Assembly (NCBI GenBank): GCA_905205085.1
Contig: CAJLCG010000050.1
Coordinates: forward strand, 1-15,914
Source: an uncultured Oscillospiraceae bacterium
Lineage (GTDB): Bacteria > Bacillota > Clostridia > Oscillospirales > Oscillospiraceae
Length of the DNA stretch: 15,914 nt
Reading direction: 5' to 3'
The notes under the pieces are model-generated. The model had not been told where the DNA came from, made no database searches, and saw only the letters and a list, made by a program, of their open reading frames with translations. Below are positions 1 through 6,718 of this stretch, one piece after another (position 1 is the first letter of the stretch; the number at the start of each line of letters is the position of its first letter). A program made the position numbers and the translations under genes.

Positions 1-409
1 GGGTGGCCATCTGGTCGATGAAGGCGCCGGTGCCGCCGGCGCAGGAGCCGTTCATGCGCTCCTCCAGAGCCCCGCCGAAGAAGATGATCTTGGCGTCCTC
101 GCCGCCCAGCTCGATAACGGCGTCGGTGTCGGGGATGTATGTATTGACGGCGGCGGCGGTGGCGTAAACCTCCTGGACAAAATCGATGCCCGAGGCGTTG
201 GCCACACCCAGTCCGGCCGAACCGGTGATGACCAATTTCACCTGCTTGCCCTGGAGCATCTCCTGGATGGAGTGCAGGGTCTCGCAGGCCCGCTCACGGG
301 TCTTGGAGTAGTGCCGCTCGTAGGAGCGGAACAGCAGCTTATTTTGTTCATCCAGCACCACCACTTTTACCGTGGTGGAGCCGATGTCGATTCCGATGCG
401 AAGACTCAT
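1..409 (-). CDS. 2-hydroxyacyl-CoA dehydratase activase (BadF/BadG/HgdC-type ATPase), N-terminal part
   Basis: This gene is cut by the left window edge; only the first 136 residues are visible. The family hydrolyses ATP to push a low-potential electron from a [4Fe-4S] cluster into 2-hydroxyacyl-CoA dehydratases and related reductases, in the cytoplasm. Visible motifs are the phosphate-1 loop GIDIGSTTVK near residues 6-15, GSAGLG at 63-68, ELGGEDAK at 100-107, and the NGSCAGGTGAF segment whose C123 matches the bridging-cluster cysteine of HgdC-like activators. The N-terminus resembles the very long fused activase/dehydratase proteins (about 1400 residues) common in Clostridia, but total length cannot be judged here. 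The ATG start is supported by AGGAG nine bases upstream. The gene stands alone behind its own promoter, separated from the M56 gene by a terminator. Confidence 0.9.
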   Translation of the reverse strand, partial: MSLRIGIDIGSTTVKVVVLDEQNKLLFRSYERHYSKTRERACETLHSIQEMLQGKQVKLVITGSAGLGVANASGIDFVQEVYATAAAVNTYIPDTDAVIELGGEDAKIIFFGGALEERMNGSCAGGTGAFIDQMAT

Positions 410-461
410 ATAAACATGCTCCTGACATGCGTTCTAAACTGAACAGATTGGATCGTTATTT

Positions 462-490
462 ATGATACTTCCCAGGGAGGGGAAAAACAA
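462..490 (-). promoter_or_regulatory. Sigma-A promoter of the activase gene
   Basis: Read on the minus strand: TTGTTT (485-490), a 17-base spacer, then TATCAT (462-467). It lies about 55 bases before the ATG, so the leader would be roughly 45 nt. The -10 is good and the -35 moderate. The call is inferred from the consensus match. Confidence 0.5.
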
Positions 491-620
491 CAATTTTAAC
501 GCTTTCTTAACACGCGGAAAGGGAGGAAATACGCCGTTTTAACGGTCGAAAATTGTGCATTTCTGCCGTGCAAGAACAATTTTTAATGAAATAAAGTAAA
601 AAAGTGAATTGGCGGAATGC

Positions 621-655
621 ACAAAAAATCCCCGGCGGCAAAGGGCCGCCGGGGG
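621..655 (-). terminator. Rho-independent terminator after the M56 gene
   Basis: A perfect 10-bp GC stem (630-639 with 645-654, 5-base loop) is followed on the minus strand by a run of six T. It lies 21 bases past the M56 stop codon and separates it from the activase promoter. Confidence 0.9.
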
Positions 656-675
656 TTTGAGACAGAGTGTGAAAA

Positions 676-3195
676 TCAAGAAGTGCTGTCCGCCTGGGCA
701 GATGCGGGGTAGCTGGCCGAGCTGGGCGGAGTTTTCAGCAGAAAAACAAGGGTCCCAGTGGCATTGTAATCCTGAGAATTGTCCCCATAGATGGGATATT
801 GGGTGTAGTCCCCTGTATTGCGCACAAAGGGGGTGTAGCTGCCGGCAGGAATGTTTGGGATGGTGCCGTACAGGTCTCCGCCCACCACCCGCTGGCTGTA
901 CTCCGTCCCGTCCTCAGCCCGCAGGCCGAACTCCAGGGTCAGACCTGTCCGGGTGTAGGTGATCATGTAGGTAAAATCGGCCCCACTGGCGGGAACGACC
1001 ACCGGGGTGGTCCCCAGAATTTCATCCCCAGGGACCAGCTGGTCAAAGGACTGCTCATAAGTCCAGTCCAGGCCGGGGGCGCTGTCCGACTGGTTCTGGT
1101 CGCCCAGCCAGTCCTCATAGATGGCATAGATCTCATGGGCTGTCCCGGCAGGGAGCGTCCAAAGGACGGGTTGGGTATCGCTCCATGTGTTATCGGTTCT
1201 GCCGCAGGAGAGCAGGCAGCCCCCCTCCACCTCCTGGAGGCACAGGGATAGCTCATGCTCCTCGTCCAACGGGATGGTAAGTACGCCCAGTTCCTCTCCC
1301 ATGGTCACACGGCCGGGGTCACTGACCTGGGCAGCATCGTTCTGGGGAGTGAGAATCAGCTGGGTGATCTGGTCAATGACCGCCGGGTCTCGAATGATGC
1401 CCCGGGAGCTCATAGCGCTCATGGCCGCATATTGGATGGTGTCGGTGTTTTCCAGAGCGGAGTAGACAGTGTCAAAGCTGGGATACTGGGCCTGCTCCTC
1501 ACAGATGGCCTGGACCTGAGAGACCATGGAGTCTGGGATGACGATGCTATACCAGCTTCCCGCGTCCATAGCCCGGGCATACCACCCCTCCGGGGCGTCT
1601 TTCAGCCACCAGGGAACGCCGTGGATAATTTCATAAAAGGAGGTGTATTTGGTCAGCCACTCCTCCATCTGGTGGTCTTCCGTGTCATTGAGCAGCACAC
1701 ATTCCTCCACCCCAAGAAACAGCTGGGTCAGCTGATTCTTAAATTCCGGGTACTCCACCCGGGTAGTGGATTGGTTCCGCCCCAGCTGGGTCTTGAACAA
1801 ATCCTCCAGTTGGAAGAGGGTGCCCTCCGGCAGGACGGCCAGAGGCTCGGCACCGGCGGTGGAGTCGTCCAGCCGGGCCAATACGTAGTCGCCCCCTTGC
1901 CCCACATAGAGATAGAAGGCGCTTGTATCGTTATCATTCAGAAAGGATACCGTGCAGCAGGACGAGGCCACATCCTGAAAACTAAGGTCCACGGAAGTTT
2001 CCTGGTCCCAGGCCTCCGCCTGTCCCAGAAGCTCCCGCACCTGAGACAGAAGGTCCTCGTCGGTGATGGGGTCATAGCCGGTACTGGACAGAGACGGCAG
2101 GGAGAGGCTGACCGACTGGGCATCCTCCAAGCTGGAGAGAAATCCCTCTCGGCTGGGGGTCCGGTCCTGTGTCCCGCCTCCAAAGGTAAACACCACCGCC
2201 AGGGCCGCCACGCAGACCAGCGCAATAAGGGCCGTCTTTTTTGTCTGGGGGTGTTTCACCAGCTGGGCGATGCGCTCCTGGATGCTCCCCTTCCCCTCCG
2301 CCATGGAGGTGGAGCAGGACAGCAGATCGCCGGGGCGTAAGCTCCGCTGGGCCACCAGGGAGACCAGGGTGCGGCCATAGGGGATGCGCTCCTCCTCCCC
2401 CAGCACCTGGACCGCTCCCGCATCGCAGGAGAGCTCCCCGTCCCGCTTGGACAGGGCCACCGCCAGCCACACTAAGGGATTATACCAGTGCAGCGCCAGG
2501 GCCGCACACCGCAGGGCGGACCAGATGTGGTCCTTTTGGCGGTAGTGGGTCAGCTCATGGGCCAGAACGTGGGCGCGGGTGGGGCTGTCCAGGGCCAGGT
2601 CGGGGGTGAGATAAATGCAGGGGCGGAAGAGCCCAAACAGGCAGGGGGAGGGCAGACCCTCCACGGTATACACCGGCAGAGGACCATCCGCAAGGTCCAC
2701 AGGCGTTCTCCGGCGGCGCAGCCGCAGGAAAAAGCGCAGGTTGGAGCCCAGCAGCACCAGGGCCAGGATGACCGCGCCCATGGCCCACAGCCCCAGCAGA
2801 AGCTGGGCGGGAGAGAGCCACACCAGGGAAAAGACCGCCCGCTGGCCGTCGGCGGAGGGTTTTACTTCTCCAATATTACGGTCCGTTTGGAGCTGCCCCT
2901 GGTCGTCGAAGGTCAGGTTGGGGGCCTGGCCTGTTGCCACCTCCTCCATGGAGTAGGAGGCGGGGAGCAAGGGAATGGTGGTCTGAGTGAGAGAGGTAGG
3001 CTCCGGGGTCAGCTCTGCCGCTGTGGGAAGGTTGGGCGTGGGGAGCTGGAAGGGCACCAGCAGCCGCACCAGCACCACCGCCCACAGGGCGTACTTTACC
3101 CGGGGAGAGATGCGCCCGCCCAGCAGGCGGCGCAGAGCCAGCACCGCCAAAATGAGCACCGACGAGGTGACAAACCATTGCAGCAGGGTGTTCAT
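676..3195 (-). CDS. BlaR1-like M56 family membrane zinc metallopeptidase (sensor/antirepressor)
   Basis: An 839-residue integral-membrane sensor protease, the expected partner of the BlaI-type repressor just upstream. Hydrophobic segments near residues 5-23, 34-50, 130-150 and 321-339 give the four-helix M56 layout. The zinc motif HELTH is at 213-217 and the third-ligand glutamate is probably E254 in GELSCDAG. In known pairs a signal in the external C-terminal domain activates the cytoplasmic protease, which leads to loss of the repressor. Here about 495 residues follow the last membrane segment. I see no penicillin-binding transpeptidase motif, so the ligand is unknown and a beta-lactam role should not be assumed. 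The ATG overlaps the repressor stop codon as ATGA (3192-3195), indicating translational coupling. A strong terminator ends the operon. Confidence 0.9.
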   Translation of the reverse strand: MNTLLQWFVTSSVLILAVLALRRLLGGRISPRVKYALWAVVLVRLLVPFQLPTPNLPTAAELTPEPTSLTQTTIPLLPASYSMEEVATGQAPNLTFDDQGQLQTDRNIGEVKPSADGQRAVFSLVWLSPAQLLLGLWAMGAVILALVLLGSNLRFFLRLRRRRTPVDLADGPLPVYTVEGLPSPCLFGLFRPCIYLTPDLALDSPTRAHVLAHELTHYRQKDHIWSALRCAALALHWYNPLVWLAVALSKRDGELSCDAGAVQVLGEEERIPYGRTLVSLVAQRSLRPGDLLSCSTSMAEGKGSIQERIAQLVKHPQTKKTALIALVCVAALAVVFTFGGGTQDRTPSREGFLSSLEDAQSVSLSLPSLSSTGYDPITDEDLLSQVRELLGQAEAWDQETSVDLSFQDVASSCCTVSFLNDNDTSAFYLYVGQGGDYVLARLDDSTAGAEPLAVLPEGTLFQLEDLFKTQLGRNQSTTRVEYPEFKNQLTQLFLGVEECVLLNDTEDHQMEEWLTKYTSFYEIIHGVPWWLKDAPEGWYARAMDAGSWYSIVIPDSMVSQVQAICEEQAQYPSFDTVYSALENTDTIQYAAMSAMSSRGIIRDPAVIDQITQLILTPQNDAAQVSDPGRVTMGEELGVLTIPLDEEHELSLCLQEVEGGCLLSCGRTDNTWSDTQPVLWTLPAGTAHEIYAIYEDWLGDQNQSDSAPGLDWTYEQSFDQLVPGDEILGTTPVVVPASGADFTYMITYTRTGLTLEFGLRAEDGTEYSQRVVGGDLYGTIPNIPAGSYTPFVRNTGDYTQYPIYGDNSQDYNATGTLVFLLKTPPSSASYPASAQADSTS

Positions 3196-3563
3196 TGCTT
3201 CTCCGCCTCCTTCAAAATGGCGTACAGAGCATCAATTTCCTCCTGGCTGAGGGTTTTCTCCTGGGCCATGGCGGATACCATCAGCCCCACGCTGCCCTGG
3301 TATACCCGGTCCAGAAAGGAGCGGGTCTCCCGGCGCACTGCCTGCTCCCGCTCCAGGGCGGGGGCGTAGTACTTGGTACGGCCCCGCACCTCCACGGTCA
3401 CCAGGCCCTTGTCCTCCATGCGCCGCAGGGTGGTGATGGTGGTGCTCTTGGCCCAGCCCACCTTTTCGTTCAGGGCGGAGACCAACTCCATCACCGTGCT
3501 GGGGCTGTGCTGCCACAGGCAGTCCATCACATACCACTCGCTGTGGGTGAGGGTCTGTTCCAT
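3192..3563 (-). CDS. BlaI/MecI/CopY family transcriptional repressor
   Basis: A 123-residue winged-helix repressor of the usual family length. Residues about 1-70 form the DNA-binding domain (TLTHSEWYVMDCLW opening, then STTITTLRRMEDKGLV recognition helix and wing). The remaining helices form the dimerisation region, where M56 partners cause cleavage in characterised systems. The start ATG follows AGGAGG (3571-3576) by seven bases. It is first gene of a two-gene operon with the M56 protease and is very probably autoregulated through the perfect inverted repeat over its own promoter (3590-3622). No beta-lactamase or other obvious effector gene is adjacent, so regulated targets besides the operon itself are not visible here. 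Confidence 0.93.
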   Translation of the reverse strand: MEQTLTHSEWYVMDCLWQHSPSTVMELVSALNEKVGWAKSTTITTLRRMEDKGLVTVEVRGRTKYYAPALEREQAVRRETRSFLDRVYQGSVGLMVSAMAQEKTLSQEEIDALYAILKEAEKQ

Positions 3564-3589
3564 TCCGTCGCCTCCTCTCTTGGTTTACT

Positions 3590-3628
3590 TTGTAGACCTA
3601 TTATATCCCGGCTGGTCTACAATGTCAA
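3590..3628 (-). promoter_or_regulatory. Consensus sigma-A promoter with overlapping BlaI-type operator dyad
   Basis: Read on the minus strand: TTGACA (3623-3628), 17 bases, TATAAT (3600-3605), a perfect consensus promoter. Two perfect 9-bp inverted arms, TTGTAGACC (3614-3622) and GGTCTACAA (3590-3598), sit directly after the -35 and just past the -10, separated by 15 bases. They contain the TGTA/TACA cores typical of BlaI-family operators. A bound dimer would cover the -10 and start site. Promoter and dyad are seen directly; assignment to the adjacent repressor is inferred. Confidence 0.85.
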
Positions 3629-3634
3629 CCAAAG

Positions 3635-3668
3635 GAAGAAAAAACCGGCGCGGGATGCCCCGCGCCGG
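3635..3668 (-). terminator. Rho-independent terminator after the alpha-hydroxy-acid oxidase gene
   Basis: A perfect 10-bp GC stem (3645-3654 with 3659-3668, 4-base loop) is followed on the minus strand by TTTTTTCTTC. It lies 14 bases past the oxidase stop codon and insulates the repressor promoter from read-through. Confidence 0.92.
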
Positions 3669-3681
3669 AAGAAGAGGTTTA

Positions 3682-4701
3682 TTAACCACGGAAAATCATA
3701 TCGCCGGAGATCTCGCTCAGGCTGTGGACCCCGCACATGGCCATGGTGTCCTGAAGCTCACCCTTGAGCTTGTCGGTGAGCACCTTCACGCCCTCAGCCT
3801 GGCCGCCGTACACGGCGGTGACATAGGGACGGGCCAGGATGCAGGCGTCAGCGCCCAGAGCCAGGGCCTTGCACACATCCACGCCGGTGCGGATGCCGCC
3901 GTCCACCAGCACCACCATCTGGCCCTTCACGGCCTGGGCGATGGCGGGCAGTACGCTGGCGGTGGCAGGGACACCGTCCTGGACGCGGCCGCCGTGGTTG
4001 GACACCACAATGCCGGCGGCGCCCGCCTCCATGGCCTTCTGAGCGCCCTTGACGGTCATGATGCCCTTGATGATGAAGGGCACCTTTACGTACTCGATGA
4101 TCTCCCGCAGCTCGGCCACGGTCTTGGAGCCCGCGGGGGGATTGAGGCCCTTCAGGAAGGGCAGGCCGGCCGCGTCGATGTCCATGGCAAATACCTTAGC
4201 GCCGGAGGCCTTGGCGGCGTCCAGCTTGGCATACAGGGTGTCCCGGTCCCAGGGCTTCACGGTGGGGATGCCCTTGCCGCCGTTGGCGCCGATGGCGGCC
4301 GCCGCCGCGGTAAAGACCTCGGGATTGGTGCCGTCGCCGGTGAAGGCGGCGATGCCCGCCTGGGCGCAGGCGGGGACCAGAATGTTGTTGTACTCCAGGT
4401 CATTGTACTTGTCCCCGTAGTGGAGATTTACCGCGCCCACCGGGCCGGCAAAGACGGGCAGGTCATAGGTCTGTCCGAAAAAGTGGAATGTGGTGTCCAC
4501 CGGGCCGTTTTCACAGATGGTGTCCATGTTGAGGCAGACCTCCTGCCAGGCCTGGTAGTTGCGCACCGCTACGGTGCCGGTGCCCTTGGAGCCGGGGCCA
4601 GGCATGGTGCTGCCGCAGGCCTTGCCGTTGCACACCGGGCAGGCCTTGCAATAAGGGCCGCTGCAGGTGCGGGCGGCGGCCAGAACTTCCTGATAGGTCA
4701 C
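3682..4701 (-). CDS. FMN-dependent alpha-hydroxy-acid oxidizing protein with N-terminal Cys cluster
   Basis: A 339-residue TIM-barrel flavoprotein of the lactate oxidase/glycolate oxidase family, which oxidises L-2-hydroxy acids to 2-oxo acids. Visible signatures are K212 in FIIKGI, the catalytic SNHGGR (H236, R239), the phosphate-binding DGGIRTGVDV from 268, and GADACILARPY at 283-293. Unusual for the family is an N-terminal CX4CX2CX2CX4C pattern (C13, C18, C21, C24, C29) that could bind an Fe-S cluster or metal; this suggests a dehydrogenase passing electrons to a carrier, not an O2-using oxidase, in an anaerobe (inference). The start is GTG, supported by AAGGAGG seven bases upstream. The true substrate cannot be read from the sequence. 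The gene has its own promoter overlapping the upstream hydrolase stop. Confidence 0.88.
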   Translation of the reverse strand: MTYQEVLAAARTCSGPYCKACPVCNGKACGSTMPGPGSKGTGTVAVRNYQAWQEVCLNMDTICENGPVDTTFHFFGQTYDLPVFAGPVGAVNLHYGDKYNDLEYNNILVPACAQAGIAAFTGDGTNPEVFTAAAAAIGANGGKGIPTVKPWDRDTLYAKLDAAKASGAKVFAMDIDAAGLPFLKGLNPPAGSKTVAELREIIEYVKVPFIIKGIMTVKGAQKAMEAGAAGIVVSNHGGRVQDGVPATASVLPAIAQAVKGQMVVLVDGGIRTGVDVCKALALGADACILARPYVTAVYGGQAEGVKVLTDKLKGELQDTMAMCGVHSLSEISGDMIFRG

Positions 4702-4708
4702 GAAAACC

Positions 4709-4759
4709 CCTCCTTTGTTTCTTCCCTCCGATTGTAAACCGGAGGGCGGGCTCCGTCAA
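4709..4759 (-). promoter_or_regulatory. Sigma-A promoter and RBS of the alpha-hydroxy-acid oxidase gene
   Basis: Read on the minus strand: TTGACG (4754-4759), 17 bases, TACAAT (4731-4736), then AAGGAGG (4709-4715) and GTG. The -35 box contains the TGA stop codon of the upstream hydrolase, so the two genes are packed with no spare sequence yet can be transcribed separately. A 7-bp hairpin (4724-4730 with 4740-4746) overlaps the -10 but has no U-tract. Confidence 0.7.
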
Positions 4760-5691
4760 GCGTTTCCGCGGTGTTCCTCCAGCCAGGCGAGCAGATCGTC
4801 CAGCACCTCCGGGGCGTTCAGCTCGTGGAACATCTCATGGCGGCCACCGGGGTAGAGGCGGAGCGTCACGTCCCGGCACCCGGCCTTATGGAACATCTCC
4901 ACCACCTTTTTTACCCCCTTGCCCATGCCGCCCACTGGGTCCTGGTCGCCGGAGAAGAAGTACACCGGGGTGTTGGGGTCCATGCGGGCCAGGTTTTCTT
5001 TCTTGGCGATATACTGAAGGCCGCCCATCATGGCCTCAAACATGGACACGGTAGACTGATACTGGCAGTAGGGGTCCGCCAAGTAGGCATCCACCTGGGC
5101 CTCGTCCCGGGAGATCCAGTCGGCCCCGGTGCGGTTGGGGGCAAATTTCCGGTTGTAGGCCCCCAGGGACAGCTTGTCCACCAGGGGGCTGATCCCCCGG
5201 TGTCCCAGGCGGCGGCGCTCCAGCCCGGCCAGCCACTTACCCAGGGCCACCAGGGGAGCGCTCTCCTGGCCGGTGCCGGACAGAATGACCCCGGTGAGGG
5301 TGCCGGGGTAGTTGATGAGGTAGGTGCGGGTGAGGAAGGAGCCCATGGAGTGGCCCAGAAGGAAATAGGGCTGGTCCGGGTACTTTTCGCCCTGGAGCTT
5401 GCGCAGAGCGGCCACGTCACGGGTCACCAGGGACCAGCCGTCTTTTTCTCCGAAAAAGCCCTCCTCGCCCTGCTGAGCGGTCTTGCCGTGTCCCAGATGG
5501 TCCTCACCGCACACCAGATAGCCGTGCTCGGCCAGAAAGGCGGCGGCCCCCTCATAGCGGCCCATATGCTCCGCCACCCCGTGGACGATCTGCACCACGC
5601 CCCGGAGGGGGACCTGGGGGACCCACTCCTGGGCGTGGATGGCGTGGACGCCGTCGCTGGACGGATAGGTAAACTCCCGCAGCTGTGCCAT
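4756..5691 (-). CDS. Alpha/beta hydrolase, monoacylglycerol lipase/lysophospholipase type (Hydrolase_4)
   Basis: A 311-residue cytoplasmic serine hydrolase of the PldB/monoglyceride-lipase group (COG2267-like), at usual family length. It starts with the typical RGVVQIVHGVAEHMGRY oxyanion-region motif. The nucleophile elbow GHSMGS places S115, and the likely triad partners are D251 in SGDQDPVG and H285 in PGGRHEMFHE. The cap region lies about 140-230. The family cleaves acyl esters of monoacylglycerols or lysophospholipids; the exact substrate is not determinable. The ATG is preceded by a modest purine-rich site (AAGAGGG). It has its own sigma-A promoter. The downstream oxidase gene begins 55 bases after its stop, with a separate promoter, so co-transcription is possible but not required. 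Confidence 0.88.
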   Translation of the reverse strand: MAQLREFTYPSSDGVHAIHAQEWVPQVPLRGVVQIVHGVAEHMGRYEGAAAFLAEHGYLVCGEDHLGHGKTAQQGEEGFFGEKDGWSLVTRDVAALRKLQGEKYPDQPYFLLGHSMGSFLTRTYLINYPGTLTGVILSGTGQESAPLVALGKWLAGLERRRLGHRGISPLVDKLSLGAYNRKFAPNRTGADWISRDEAQVDAYLADPYCQYQSTVSMFEAMMGGLQYIAKKENLARMDPNTPVYFFSGDQDPVGGMGKGVKKVVEMFHKAGCRDVTLRLYPGGRHEMFHELNAPEVLDDLLAWLEEHRGNA

Positions 5692-5731
5692 GTTGCTACC
5701 CTCTTTCCGGCCTGAGAGCCTGTTTTTTCTT

Positions 5732-5761
5732 AGTGTACCCCTGAGACAGTAGCTTGGTCAA
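5732..5761 (-). promoter_or_regulatory. Sigma-A promoter of the alpha/beta hydrolase gene
   Basis: Read on the minus strand: TTGACC (5756-5761), 18 bases, TACACT (5732-5737). It places the start site about 34 nt before the ATG. Close to consensus at both boxes. Confidence 0.6.
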
Positions 5762-5786
5762 GGCACCGCAGCTTTTCTCCTAGGCC

Positions 5787-5964
5787 CTCCTGCAAGGAGT
5801 TCCGCCGCTTGCAAGCGGCGGAATAAAATGAAATCCGTCATTTCCGGCGACACGCGCGTCGGAAATGACTCTTCTCGCGCAAGATGGGCCGACTTTTCCA
5901 TCAGGAATCGAGGCACAGCTTGCGTGCAATTCTTCTCGAAAAAGTGGCTATGCCACTTTTTCGA
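5787..5964. repeat. Palindrome-rich intergenic element (stacked hairpins), possible dispersed repeat
   Basis: Four inverted repeats lie in under 180 bases. They are a short 5-bp hairpin (5787-5799); a perfect 24-bp palindrome centred on CTTG/CAAG (5800-5823); a 10-bp stem (5837-5846 with 5860-5869); and a 13-bp perfect stem with a 3-base loop (5936-5948 with 5952-5964). Between the last two, cgcaag and cttgcg can close a further branched stem around gatgg/ccatc. No open frame here looks coding. The stacked-hairpin build is typical of non-coding dispersed elements or structured RNAs. Whether it recurs elsewhere in the genome cannot be seen from this window. Confidence 0.6.
5936..5964. terminator. 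Hairpin likely ending transcription of the 204-residue hypothetical gene
   Basis: A 13-bp perfect stem with loop tat. Both flanks carry A/T runs, so on either strand a GTGGC-type stem is followed by TTTTT. It begins six bases past the minus-strand stop codon at 5970. It also forms the right end of the palindrome-rich element. Confidence 0.6.
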
Positions 5965-5969
5965 TTACT

Positions 5970-6584
5970 TTACATCTGCTCCAGCAGGGCACGGATGCGT
6001 CCGGCCCGCAGCCGGGCGGTATGCTCCAGCTCCCGGAACAGCTCCCGCAGGCAGGGGTCGCCCGAGGTGCCTGTGGCCAAGTCGGACAGCTTTGCTGCCC
6101 GCTGCTGCTCCAGCATAAAGAGGCTGCGCAGCTGCCAGGGGGCGGCTCCGGAGAGGGGGACAGCCTGGGCCGCGGGGGTGTAGCGCTCCCCGGTGATGAG
6201 GAAATAGGCCGCGCACAGCCGCCGCTGGTCCTGGCCCAGGCTGGGCAGGAGGCTGCTGAGCAGCCGGGCGGTGCGTCCGCCGCAGCGCCGGGCAGCGGTC
6301 TGGTAGGTCTGGGAGAGGACGCAGGTCTCCTCCATCAGCTGCTCCAGACAGGGGGCGTAGCTCTCAGAATCCGGGCACAGGCAGGCGGGGGGAGAGGTCT
6401 GAGGGGGACAGGGGGATGCCGGGGGTGTAGGAGTCTCCGGCGTTTCGGGGGACTCCGGGGAGAAGGTGGGGGCGGCGGGCTGGACGGGACTCAGGTCCTG
6501 GTCGGGCATGACCCGGCGCCACACCCGCTGAAAGGTCTCCTGGTCAAAGGGCTCCAGAGAGAGCCCGGGTGTTTTTTGCTTCAT
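5970..6584 (-). CDS. Hypothetical protein with Pro-rich linker and C-terminal helical (possibly ferritin-like) domain
   Basis: I do not recognise this 204-residue protein. It has a short N-terminal helix (about 11-26, FDQETFQRVWRRVMP), then a low-complexity Pro/Ser/Thr/Glu linker (34-70). A helical region follows (78-130), and a C-terminal segment (148-204) of the form LEQQRAAKLSDLA...DPCLRELFRELEHTARLRAGRIRALLEQM. That tail resembles the last helices of ferritin/rubrerythrin-like proteins, but the usual EXXH metal ligands are not clear, so metal binding is uncertain. There are six cysteines. The chosen ATG follows GGAGG by seven bases; an ATG six codons upstream has no such site. It is transcribed divergently from the thioesterase gene and no convincing promoter was found in the 130-base gap. 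Confidence 0.7.
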   Translation of the reverse strand: MKQKTPGLSLEPFDQETFQRVWRRVMPDQDLSPVQPAAPTFSPESPETPETPTPPASPCPPQTSPPACLCPDSESYAPCLEQLMEETCVLSQTYQTAARRCGGRTARLLSSLLPSLGQDQRRLCAAYFLITGERYTPAAQAVPLSGAAPWQLRSLFMLEQQRAAKLSDLATGTSGDPCLRELFRELEHTARLRAGRIRALLEQM

Positions 6585-6653
6585 GGTTCTGCCTCCAAAC
6601 ATGTGGGATTTCTTCCTATCCTATGCCGACGGGGCGGAAAGGGGAACGGAGCC

Positions 6654-6711
6654 TTGCCTGGAAGGCAGGTTTGTGCTACTATGGTGTCAATTTGAGCAAA
6701 ATTTCAGGAGG
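6654..6711 (+). promoter_or_regulatory. Extended -10 sigma-A promoter and RBS of the thioesterase gene
   Basis: TTGCCT (6654-6659), 17 bases, TACTAT (6677-6682), with an upstream TGC giving an extended -10. AGGAGG at 6706-6711 sits seven bases before the ATG at 6719. This fixes the start and rules out the longer upstream frame. Confidence 0.7.
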
Positions 6712-6718
6712 AAGTTCG

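Noticed and set aside
1255..2340. Plus-strand open frame inside the M56 gene
   Set aside because: Antisense shadow: no promoter or ribosome site was noted for it, and the minus-strand gene has clear zinc-protease motifs and operon structure.
676..3563. Beta-lactam resistance operon (BlaI/BlaR1)
   Set aside because: No beta-lactamase gene is adjacent and no penicillin-binding motif is visible in the M56 external domain; only the regulatory architecture is shared.
3373..4737. Long plus-strand open frame across the oxidase and repressor genes
   Set aside because: It crosses two terminators and a promoter of well-supported minus-strand genes and shows low-complexity His/Gly/Ala-rich shadow composition.
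4724..4746. Hairpin after the alpha/beta hydrolase as a terminator
   Set aside because: The stem is only 7 bp with a 9-base loop and is followed by AAGAAAC, not a U-tract; it overlaps the -10 of the next gene and is more likely incidental.
6569..6718. Extended N-terminus for the thioesterase
   Set aside because: The extension runs through the extended -10 promoter and the Shine-Dalgarno sequence; the ATG at 6719 is ideally placed and gives normal family length.
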